Part shown: one piece after another, positions 28,874 to 38,990 of the stretch
Layout of the letters: the number at the start of each line of letters is the position of its first letter
How positions within the stretch are numbered: the stretch's first letter is position 1
DNA from: Archegozetes longisetosus
Lineage: Eukaryota > Arthropoda > Arachnida > Sarcoptiformes > Trhypochthoniidae
Assembly (NCBI GenBank): GCA_018873245.2
Contig: JAEMBT020000008.1
Coordinates: 14,619,172-14,683,171, forward strand
Direction of reading: 5' to 3'
Length of the DNA: 64,000 nucleotides
Notes under the pieces: model-generated
The model's input: the letters and a program-made list of their open reading frames with translations, nothing else
What the model was told of the DNA's origin: nothing
Databases searched by the model: none
Program-made: the position numbers and the translations under genes

Positions 28874-29163
28874 AGCACGTGTTTAAACTGTTCATTTCTG
28901 ATACAAAAAAATTCAATCTTACGATTGAAATGCCTTTAAAATTTTCAAAAGTGTTTTTTCAGATCAAAAATGGAAATCTGGGTGTTCCTCAGAGCCATCA
29001 AAGATTTCAGAATTTACCGGAGCTCATAACCCGAAATTTGTTATCAAAGTCAAAATCAATTGACTACAATTTATTAAGCTATTTTTGTTTGATTCAAGAG
29101 TATCAAAAGTTTCCGAACAATCTGGAAGGTCTCGACTGCTTATTATTCAATCCAAACAATTAG
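28874..29163 (+). CDS. Possible divergent ubiquitin-like open frame (exon or degraded copy)
   Basis: A frame of 96 codons ends in TAG and follows an acceptor-like TTATTTCTTAG. No ATG opens it; the first in-frame ATG is internal (28930). The translation shows the ubiquitin order: FKLFI (compare MQIFV), LTIEM (compare ITLEV), V-x3-I, then GVPQSHQRF (compare GIPPDQQRL), and later SIDYN (compare LSDYN). The spacing between the QR and DYN motifs is four residues longer than in ubiquitin, and there is no C-terminal di-glycine. A further 24 or so residues follow. It could be the last exon of a ubiquitin-like-domain protein, an old pseudogene, or a chance resemblance. It lies about 85 bp downstream of a SINE. 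The motif match is seen directly; homology is inferred. Confidence 0.35.
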
Positions 29164-29262
29164 AAGGAGTCGACTCAGTTTTTACTGTTGAAAGCTAAAA
29201 ATATTTCAAAAATATAATACTTTGCACGTACAAGAATTTATTACTATAAAGCAAATACACAG

Positions 29263-29360
29263 TAAAACCTCGTGGTAACGAAGTTACATCATCGGAATTA
29301 ATTTACGATTAAGCGAAAGAAGTTATTCCGGAACTATCGGAATTGGCTTGTTTACAGTAG
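29263..29360 (+). mobile_element. Fragment with a pogo/Tigger-like end
   Basis: CAGTAAAACCTCGTGGTAACG matches the pogo/Tigger terminal consensus, and the next 80 bases carry CGGAATT / ATTCCGG repeats. No matching opposite terminus was found, so this is probably a solo end or a heavily eroded copy. Confidence 0.35.
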
Positions 29361-30896
29361 TTCAACATTAGAGCAATTAATTAATAAAGTGTTACAAAAA
29401 GCAACCTTTACATTACTTGACGCTGAAGCTCAACACCAGTCCAGAAACAGCCTCTATCTAAAAATCAAAAATAAAAATGAAATCATTTAGACTAAAGTTT
29501 TCAAAATAAGCTTTTATCGGAAAGCTGTTTTAAACTAATTAAATTTAATGTCAGAAATTCACAAATTAAGTCTTCAAAATTTCTGACATAATCACAACAT
29601 TCTAATGGAAAATTTAAGAGACAATGTCTGCCTCATTAATCTTTGTCAGCTGTCTCATTCTTAAGGTTTAGTATAAAAGACTCGCATAACATATGTCTTA
29701 CAAGGGACCTAAGTGATAAATAGACAACTGAACACCAATTTTCATTTAAAGCTTTGGTTGAATCTATGAAAATAGAGCAAACGCAAAGAGACGCCACACT
29801 TTATCTGAAGTTATTTGTTTTCAATCTTGCTAACAGCAATAAAAAAGTAAATGTCAATCAAAATGCTTTTTAACTCATTTACTTCATACCAAATGATAAG
29901 TTTAGATTAATAAAATACAAAACTGGCAGCTTTTCAAGCAAGATTATCAATCAGCAAAGCTTCGGATACTTTTCTGGAAAGCTCAATCATTTCTAATGCT
30001 TTACTACATACTTAAAGCATACTCAATGCATAAATGTTTTTATGATACACTATCACTTGTATTTTGGTATTGTTTTTTAATAGTTGTTTTGAGTGATATT
30101 TAAAAAAGATTTGTTGATGGATAAAAATTGATATTTTATGCGTTAAGCTAGACACTAAAATCGAAAATACCAAAAATAATAATAAAATGGTTTCGACAGA
30201 TACATTAAATTTCTTCTTGTCCTAAAATAAGATATGATTCATCGAAAATAAATATTTAGCAGTAGATCGTTCCCTGAATATATCAAATTCTTATCCTCTT
30301 GTTATATTCGCAAGTGATTCGATAACTTCTCTCAAATGCTTAGAAATAAATTCAATCATTGAATTTGAATTGCGGAATATTTGTGAAGCTTACAAATCTG
30401 ACAAAAGATCTGGACAAGATTTCGATCAAAGTAAATAGTTTCCTTAAAATGCGTCAAACATCTTTAAATGTTTCGTTATATTTTCATCTGAATGACATAA
30501 CACCTTGAAAATAGTTTTTATAAGTACTGCTATTGATCGAATTTCGTCTTCCATTTCCCAAATAATAAAAATCTATGAGAAAGTAGTTTGAAATCGTGAT
30601 AAGCACTTTCTTCCACTATCACAGTACTTGTTGTTTAAAAGTTATTTTGGTCAAAATTGAAATAAAATTGTTCAAATTTTTATCTTAATACTGCTTGGAT
30701 CAGAAATACCATACTTTTATCAAAGATTGCGTTGTTGATAAACAAGTTGACGCATAAAGTCAATAAATACCTAAAATCAATCGAAAAACATCTTAGTCGT
30801 AAAGTTTAAGATTACACTATTTTGTAGGTGTAGTCAAAGAATAGATATTCGCGTCTGAAAACCACTTTTGCCTGAGAAACTTAATAGTTGAAGCTA

Positions 30897-31429
30897 CAGC
30901 GCGTCCAGAAACCTATGTTATAAAACTAAACGGTTATAACTTTTTTTTAAAGTAGTTTTTTAAATTGAATCACAGTAGACTTTCTAGATAAATTGAGGTT
31001 TTTTCAGTGTAATATAATTTTCATTCTCTCAACTAATAATCTGTACAACGACGTCTTCAAAATACACTTTAAAAGAGTTCTCCATAATTAAAGAATATTT
31101 TGCGAATAATGAATGTGTTATAACTGTCCAAGGAAATTTTTAAACCCCTTTCAAGATCAAGAAAATCCCATGTTATCGAACAATTAAGAATTTAGTGGAA
31201 AAACTTGAAGAAACTGGCAGTTTGAATGACGATAACTCAAAAGTCATTAGTATTCTCACATTTTGAAGTTAGGCTGCGTAGTCTATTCAGAAGAAGGTTG
31301 ACATATTGAGACAATCTTCTCATGAACTTGAACTTTTGAACTTTATTTAAAAATAAAATCCATGTAAACATGTTATGTAGTTTTCGAGAAATAAACTTTT
31401 AATTTATTGACATAGGTTTCCAGACACGG
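30897..31429 (+). mobile_element. Internally deleted mariner-like element with transposase remnant
   Basis: The inverted ends share GAAACCTATGT (left CAGCGCGTCCAGAAACC; right, reversed, CCGTGTCTGGAAACC) and TA flanks both. From about 31070 the plus strand encodes the helix-turn-helix start of a mariner-type transposase: KEFSIIKEYFANNECVITVQ, an in-frame stop soon after, then RTIKNLVEKLEETGSLNDD. The right end has FRRRL-like codons from the transposase C-terminus. The catalytic core is missing. Non-functional. Confidence 0.75.
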
Positions 31430-34400
31430 TATAAATGTTCTATTTGGTTACTAAAAATACAACCAAAGTAAATTTTAAGAACTATTCAATACAAACAATT
31501 GCTTCAATTCCAATTGAATCCTAGGTTAGAACTAACTTTAAACAAGACTTAGTGCCAAAATTTCGATTCTAAATCATTGAAATTCTAAATCAAATTCTTG
31601 AGTTTCTTTGTATCGCCTGGAAATTAAGTAAATTTATATACTTGAAAAAATTACAAATAGTCTTAAAAAGGATCCAAAATGTAGTTTATATGATCATATA
31701 TGATTAATCCTAAAACAATAGAATGGTTACCTTCTTAATAATAACAAATTAATTTGTATACATTAGCGGATTAGAATTATCCTGCTTTACGGGTTTCCTC
31801 TTCCATAAATAACTGCTTCATATCAAAATTCAAATCACGAAATCTTCTATTCAAAACTAAATATTCTGGAAAAATTGACACTATCTCATGCATTTATTGA
31901 TAATTGAAATGGAATTAATTTGAGTGATATGATCTAATGTGATATGAATTAATATGGTTTTTGCGGTCAGCATATATTCGATTCTTATCTTTTTTGTGTG
32001 AAAAAACTTGGCTCGTGTTGAAACATGTATTGCTGACTGAAAGCTAAAGGTGACTTAATATACGATTATGTCAAATTTTCTCCAAATCAGTCGAAAAACT
32101 ATAAATCAAATGAAAGATTTGCTTTTAGACAACTTTAAGATTGCTTGAAAATAACATTTATTCATTCAGTTATAGATACCATATTAGTCGCAGTAAATTT
32201 AGTTACCAACAGAGACAAAATAAAAGAACACTTTTTAGTATATATATTTGTGCATAAAATCAAATGATAAATTGGCAGATATCAACATCTATTACTCGTT
32301 GACATAATAAAAACTTTGCGAAACTGAAAAATTAAACATTACCTTAACTTCAGAATTGATTGAACTTGGAATGTGATTGTAGACATAAGACATTGTCTAA
32401 TTTTATTAATTTACCTTCACTTTTAAGTGATAATCATTAACGCACCGATAATTAGCACTAATCGCAAAAGTTTTACTGACAAGAATGAGTAATTTTTACT
32501 GAAAATTTTCGTTATCTTAAGACTTCTCTTATACAGGATATTTAAAATTTCGAATTAGTGTGCTTCTATCTATTTTGGCTCCAATTGTAATTATCACTTT
32601 CTCAGTTTGTATAGGCCAACAATTGAATAAATGTCCAACAACATATTGTTGGACAACTATTCGATTGTATACCGACACTAATTGAAAAAACAGTAAATAA
32701 TTATTTTAACTGATATGAACAGAAGGTAGGATCAATAAGCTTCAGTTTGGTATATATAAAAATTTTCTCTGAATAACCCTTGGATTAAAGTTAGATTTTA
32801 AACGCAATCTCAATTTTTATATGAAGCTGCACTTCAGTCCAAAATATTTTCTGAAAGCTCCAATCAATTTCAACTTTTTTCGTTTGAATATTCGAGCCTC
32901 ATTTTAAAAGATTAGCAATTTTTTGCTGAGAGTGGTCGTCAATTGAATAATGTTTAAAAGATTACTTCCAAAGTATAAATAGACATGAAAAATGTGAATC
33001 TATCCTAAACTCGAGTCCAAACTCTTTCTTGCATTCTATTGCAAAAAATAAGCGGAAAGGACACGTTTGGATTTTTAGTGAACTAACTCAAAAACTATCT
33101 TTATATTGACTCAATCATGAAAATTAAAATGTTAAAATTGTCTTATAAAGTTCTCAAGATTGTTTTACATTTGATTAATGAATGCTTTTTCTCGTGTCCA
33201 CAGTAACTATGATATTGAATATTGAATTTTGGTGTTGATTGTGAACCAATAGATCTTCAAAGTACTGTATATTGCATTATAATATCAAAATAACGGAATC
33301 GGTTCTCTCATTACTTATGTTCTTCGACTAAAACATATTGTTTGATCGGTATGTGATTTTTGGCGTAACAAAATTCTAAATATAGATTTTGAAACAGATC
33401 GGCACTACAATCACACAAAATTTGATTTTAGTCAGACTCCAACGCATTTACGTATGAGAACAATATTCTGAGGTCAGAAGAAATTTGAGAAGCATTCATC
33501 TGATGATACGAAATACCACCGTCCTTATATAACTAATCAATTATATCGTCAACAATTCATAAGAACTAGAAGTAGGGGCTTATCTAAGAAAAAATCAAGT
33601 ATAAGGAATGAAAATTAGCATCGGAAATTAAGCCTCGACCCAAATAGGCTCGCAAATTATTACGATGTAGGATTCTAATGCAAAAGTTCACTACAATACA
33701 AATTATCCTTTTATCGCATTACGAAATCTAATCAATTTATGCTCATTTTACTTATCGACAAGCATGTCAAGTTATAACCAAAGTAGAAATCTTTTCACAA
33801 GATTATAAACACTTCAATGATTTAGTGATCTAATAAAAGCTTTTTGATGAACTCATTTAAATAATAGAGTACTCATAAATGAAATTGGAGTTTGAAATAC
33901 TTAATAGGTTTTTCGTCCTTAATGATTCAAGAATATTCTTCTACTTATCACCTTGCAGTCAAAAGATTTAAGTTAAGCTCATCGTAACATTCAAAATTTT
34001 CTACCAGAACCTACACACACGGTGCTTGAAATTTTGTTATTTAATCTAACTGCTTTTCTCTTTCTATAATCCCATTAGTCAGAAACTAACCAAGAAAATT
34101 TCTAATATTTAAAACTTTAATTTCAATCTCTATTCGTCCAATTGAATGCTGTCAGAATTACTAATCAATTCTTTAAGTGTTCCTGAAGGTGTTCAATTTT
34201 TCACTTTAGGCTTATCTATTTGTTTTGAATTTAATTCAAAAATAAAGCTGTATCTATGCAAATTTTTATTATATCAAGTATTTTTTTAATACAAATATCG
34301 CTTACTTGTTGTCCTAACAAACTCTATAATCAAGTATAAGTAAATTTTACTAAATTTTAATGTACAAAATCAAAATATCTGCTCAACCTATAAACTGAGC

Positions 34401-35014
34401 CAATATAATAAACTTAATATCTAACTATTAAAATTGGGAAAATTAGCCTGTACAGAATATCCACTTTTAGATTCTTAACTCTCAAATGTTTGAATTCTCA
34501 ATTTCACCTGATGTTGTTGCATGATTAGCTTAATAAGTTATCTGAATGTTATATAAAATTATTATATGCTTAAATATAATATGGTTTAACGTAATTTGAA
34601 ACTAAACCAGTATCAAGCTAAAAGAATAAGCTCGTCAGTTAAAAAATCAGGATCAGCTAGAAACTAAACCATAGAATATTCATGAATGAATTAGATTTAA
34701 AAGCTAGTTTGAAACTTTTATTGCTTTTAACTTTTGACGCAGAAGTTGCATTAAGATTCAGACAAACTTTAGTTATTTACTAAATTTTGCAATAGCTTAA
34801 TGGAGATTAATGCCAAAACTAGTTCTTCCAATAAAATTTAAGCCTAAATTATGATTAAACTAGAAGTTAAACGTAAGCACCAATTGCTTAAGAGCACGTT
34901 TTATATTGTTTTAAAAAAAATTAAAATTCAAGCATTTACAGATAAATACAAATTCCGTTTCAGTTAGTCTCAGTTTACCCTTTAGTTTTTAGGATCATTA
35001 AAAAGTCTTAAATC
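31430..35014. other. Upstream region of the CK1-gamma-like gene
   Basis: AT-rich with one two-part hairpin (32620). The CK1 promoter must lie at the right end, but no core motif stands out. TTTTTAG at 34985-34991 could be the acceptor of a non-coding 5' exon. Confidence 0.35.
32620..32667. repeat. Two-part hairpin
   Basis: Outer arms CAATTGAATA / TATTCGATTG (one mismatch) and inner perfect arms GTCCAACAA / TTGTTGGAC lie around a 4-nt loop. No gene is adjacent, so this is not an obvious terminator. Confidence 0.55.
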
Positions 35015-36237
35015 ATGTCTCTCAGGAAACTAAAGCCAGAAGTAAAAGATTCTAAGACTAATTTAATGGTTGGGACTTACTTTAAGGTTGGAAAAAAGCT
35101 CGGATCAGGTATAAATTAATATGAATTATAAATATTTTCAAGAAAAAATGATTAATCTTGAATCTAGTTGAATTTCGAGCTAACATTGGCTTTAGTTCTG
35201 ACACTACCTGTATTGTTGCAAATGACGCTCACGCTTACGTTAAAGCTAAGGTTAGTTAATACAGAGAAAGACAGACTTAAACTAAATTCAAACTTATAAA
35301 ATATTGTTACAGAGCGTGATTCCCAACAATAGGGCTGACAGAGTATACTAAAGTCGCAAAAACCTTAATAGTTAATTTATTATTTAAAGGATCTTTTGGT
35401 GAATTACGACTGGGTACGAACACGATAACTGGTGAACAGGTGGCAATCAAACTAGAACTAGTGCAACACAAAGCGCCACAATTGCATCTCGAGTATCGTT
35501 TCTACAAGATGTTAGGTTCAGAAGAAGATGGCATTCCGAAACTCTACTACTTTGGTCCTTGTGGTAAACATAATGCTCTTGTCATGGAATTACTCGGAAA
35601 GAGTTTGGAAGACGTGTTCGATCTGTGTAAAAGACAGTTTTCGCTTAAGACTATAATATACGTGACATTACAGCTATTGACGCGTATTGAATACGTACAC
35701 ACTTGTAACCTAGTATATCGTGATATAAAGCCTGAAAATTTTTTACTTGGTTTACGCCCGACTCCAAAAGCAAACATCATTCATATAATTGATTTCGGAT
35801 TAACCAAAGAATATATAGATTCGGAAACAGGAACTCATATACCCATGAAAGAAGGAAAGAATTTGATCGGTACTGCACGTTACATGAGTATTAACGCACA
35901 TTTAGGTAAAGAACAGTCACGTCGTGACGATTTGGAAGCTATTGGGTATATGATTATCTACTTCTTGAAACAGGGAAAGCTCCCATGGACTGGATTAAAA
36001 GCGTCAACACTTAAAGAACGTTATCAGAAAATTGGTGACTATAAAAGAGGCATTCCTATTCAAACGCTATGTGATGGCTATCCTGAAGAGTTCGGTAACT
36101 ATTTAAGATATGTCCGAGGGCTGCAATTCGAAGAAAAACCTGATTATGACAAACTAAAGTCGCAGTTTATCACCTTATTTGAAAAAGAAAATTTTAAAGA
36201 TGACGGTATTTATGACTGGGATAGTAAAAACTTTTAG
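35015..36237 (+). CDS. Casein kinase 1 gamma-like serine/threonine kinase, two exons, tail-less
   Basis: The exons are 35015-35108 and 35390-36237, separated by a 281-nt GT...AG intron that splits one glycine codon; the product is 313 aa. The start is the first ATG in exon 1. [15 protein letters not shown] spliced to SFGELRLG restores the family's glycine loop (residues 30-35), so the downstream VAIKLE is not the real start. Other motifs seen are catalytic K52, YRDIKPEN with D143 and N148, DFG at 166-168, and the CK1-specific SIN motif (198-200) within GTARYMSIN. The pattern [12 protein letters not shown]...YYFGPCGK...SRRDDLEA is typical of the gamma class, which in animals acts in Wnt/LRP6 and vesicle-related signalling at membranes. 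The protein ends at YDWDSKNF, right after the kinase domain. Gamma enzymes are usually over 400 aa with a lipidated, cysteine-rich C-terminal tail, which is absent here. The near-intronless body suggests a partly retro-derived paralogue. Class assignment is firm; activity is inferred. Confidence 0.95.
35109..35389 (+). other. Intron of the CK1-gamma-like gene, with a possible poison exon
   Basis: The intron begins GTATAA and ends TTATTTAAAG. It contains 35168-35250 (83 nt), bounded by a good acceptor (TTGAATCTAG) and donor (AAG|GTTAGT) and richer in GC than the flanks. It is open in the frame entered from exon 1 (starts [12 protein letters not shown]). Because 83 is not a multiple of three, including it would shift exon 2 out of frame and reach a TAA after 12 codons. 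It could therefore be a regulatory poison exon, or chance. Confidence 0.4.
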
Positions 36238-36253
36238 TAATGTGAAGCTTAAT

Positions 36254-36259
36254 AATAAA
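36254..36259 (+). terminator. Candidate poly(A) signal of the CK1-gamma-like gene
   Basis: A canonical AATAAA lies 17 nt after the TAG stop codon. This implies a very short 3' UTR if it is the one used; in AT-rich DNA such hexamers also occur by chance. Confidence 0.35.
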
Positions 36260-37343
36260 GCAGCACAAACTTTAAGGACAAATATTTGATATAAAAAGTG
36301 CTGACAGAGATTTCTAAATTTATTTTTATACTTTGTTATGACCAAAATTAGAATTATTGATCTTCAGATTAAATCTTGACTCGAGATACTTTTTAAGGTG
36401 ATTTTTAAAATTAAACTCAAATGTGCGCTATCAAGCACTTGAAGAAATATTTTGAAGACAGCCTTCATCTGAGACTTTGCACCAAATTTCTAAAGATGTA
36501 CAATGATTGGAAATATGGCAATATCTATTTCGCCAAATCCTCAAGTAATAGCACAAATATTGAATCTACTCAATGAATCCCCAACAAGTAATCAATTAGG
36601 TTCCTCTAACTTTCAAATATCTGAAAAATGATTCAATCTTTTCTTCTTATCTCATATCATCAAAGTTGATATGAAGAAATAAGTTGAACAACCTATGAAT
36701 AACAAAGTACCTAAGTTTCAAAATTATAAAATATTTTACTCTCACTATAAGATTGTTCACTGAGACAGACCTACAAATTGAAATTTGATTTACTTTTAGG
36801 GTTCAATCTTGACAGATTTTATATTTTGTACAATTTTGTGTATTTCGACTCCAAATAGTTTTCCTTTAATACCTCATGAATACTGATCAAAAATTAGAGA
36901 CAGCTCACAAATCTAACAGTTTTATACAGAGAACTATAGAGAAAATATTAACTCAATTTTTTTGAATAAAACTAACACGAACGAACGACTGATAATCAAA
37001 CTGATATTTATTGTCTCACATATTGCCAATAAGTCATAGATTTTATATTGAGCTCAAACATATTTTAGAACTTTTTATCACTTTATGAGTGAGCAAATCC
37101 TTCAAACTTTGCTCTTCACGCATCAGTTTCGGATTCATAAAAGGAAAACCATTGGGTCATAGCTGTACATCAACGTCAAATTGATAGTTTGAGATGAGCT
37201 CACAATTATTCTTAAGAAGACAAGATTAAAGTGGGTTCATATGGCTACAGAAGAATGCGAAATATCTATGTAACATTGCATATTGCAATTGCATATAACA
37301 ACGACATGCTTTAAGCTTGTGCGTCACTGTCTGGTAAAACTCA

Positions 37344-38187
37344 AATTAAAGAGAATCCTTTAAAATGCACTTTCCTGGAAAACGCATTTATTAGAAAATT
37401 TTTAATCATTTAGGCGCGAAAAGAGAGGCGTCGTTTGATCCGGTTTTGACCTGCAAACTTCCTATTAATAAAAGTTAATAAAGATGTGCGAAAAGTTAAA
37501 TTTACTAAAAATAATATCAAAGTTTGTTTAGATTTGGGCACTCAATCAAATATACAAACTCAGTGTGTTCAAATTTGTAGATCTAATCCATCTAAATGTT
37601 ACGAAATTGAGTTTAAAAGTTTTTTATGATTTTCTGTCTGTTTATCGAGCTAAATATGAAAACGTAAATGGCTTTTCAATTAAATCGTTGTACCGAGTAA
37701 TGCAACTCTTTATAGCTATAAATATCTGAAATAAAGATTCACAAATTGTATTCATAATAATAATGTTTATTCTGATATTTTCGATTGTAGCTGTAGTAAA
37801 GGTAATGTATGAAAAAGTGTTTTTGCAAAAATAATCATAAAAATTGTAGAATTGATGTTCTTGTTATAAAAACTTGTGTAAGCATTAAACCACTCATTGA
37901 AACTTTAATGTAAATATTATGTGAGTTTTGTTATAACTTTAATCTCTATAAACTATGAATATTTCGTTGTGAATCAATTCAGTATAAACTCAAATCAAAA
38001 GATTGAACGCAACATTATTATCAAAAAGTTTTATTAATCCTTATCCAATAGGGGATCTGAAAATTAAACTCAGACCAAACTGCGTCTCTTATTTCGCACC
38101 TAAATTATTAAAAATTTTCTAATAATTGACTCATAGCTGCGTCCTCCAGAAAAGTGCATTTTAAAGGATTATCTTTAATATGCTTTC
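37344..38187. mobile_element. Inverted-repeat element E, complete copy (about 844 bp)
   Basis: Long terminal inverted repeats of about 150 bp: the left end ATTAAAGAGAATCCTTTAAA and the right end, reversed, ATTAAAGATAATCCTTTAAA, both followed by ATGCACTTT and, further in, TTAGAAAATTTTTAAT. The interior is AT-rich and shows no transposase. It is followed directly by an opposite-facing partial copy. Confidence 0.65.
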
Positions 38188-38281
38188 GCTCTCGCAGAGC
38201 GTTTCTTCACACTTCAATTAACATGCTCACATTTCTTTGATAAATCTCTCATTTAATTAACTTGAATTGATCGACCATTAA

Positions 38282-38990
38282 TTTTTGATAACAATGTTGC
38301 GTTCAATCTTTTGATTTGAGTTTATACTGAATTGATTCACAACGAAATATTCATAGTTTATAGAAATTAAAGTTATAACAAAACTCACATAATATTTACA
38401 TTAAAGTTTCAATGAGTGGTTTAATGCTTACACAAGTTTTTATAACAAGAACATGAATTCTACAATTTTTATGATTATTTTTGCAAAAACACTTTTTCAT
38501 ACATTACCTTTACTACAGCTACAATCGAAAATATCAGAATAAACATTATTATTATGAATACAATTTGTGAATCTTTATTTCAGATATTTATAGCTATAAA
38601 GAGTTGCATTACTCGGTACAACGATTTAATTGAAAAGCCATTTACGTTTTCATATTTAGCTCGATAAACAGACAGCAAATCATAAAAACTTTTAAACTCG
38701 ATTTTGTAACATTTGTTCATCTACAGTTTAGGATTAGATCTACGAGTTTCAGTACAATGAATTGTATATTTGATTGAGTGCCCAAGTCTAAACAAACTTT
38801 TATATTATTTTTGGTGAATTTAACTTTTCGCACATCTTTATTAATTCTTATCAATAGGAGGTCTGCAGGTTGAACTCGGATCAAACAACGCCTCTCTTTG
38901 ATTAAAAAATGATTAAATGATTAAAAATTTTCTAATCAATTACTCATAGTTGTGTTCTCCAGGAAAGCTCATTAAAGTATTTTCTTTAAA
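38282..38990. mobile_element. Element E, second copy, inverted and lacking one end
   Basis: This is the reverse complement of 37344-38027 with scattered differences, running out to the same terminal repeat (CCAGGAAAGCTC...TTCTTTAAA). Together with the first copy it makes a palindrome of about 1.65 kb with a 254-bp centre. The 94 bases between the copies (38188-38281) match neither end. Confidence 0.7.

Noticed and set aside
35547-35780. Minus-strand frame of 77 codons
   Set aside because: It lies entirely opposite the CK1-gamma kinase exon and is a by-product of its codon use.
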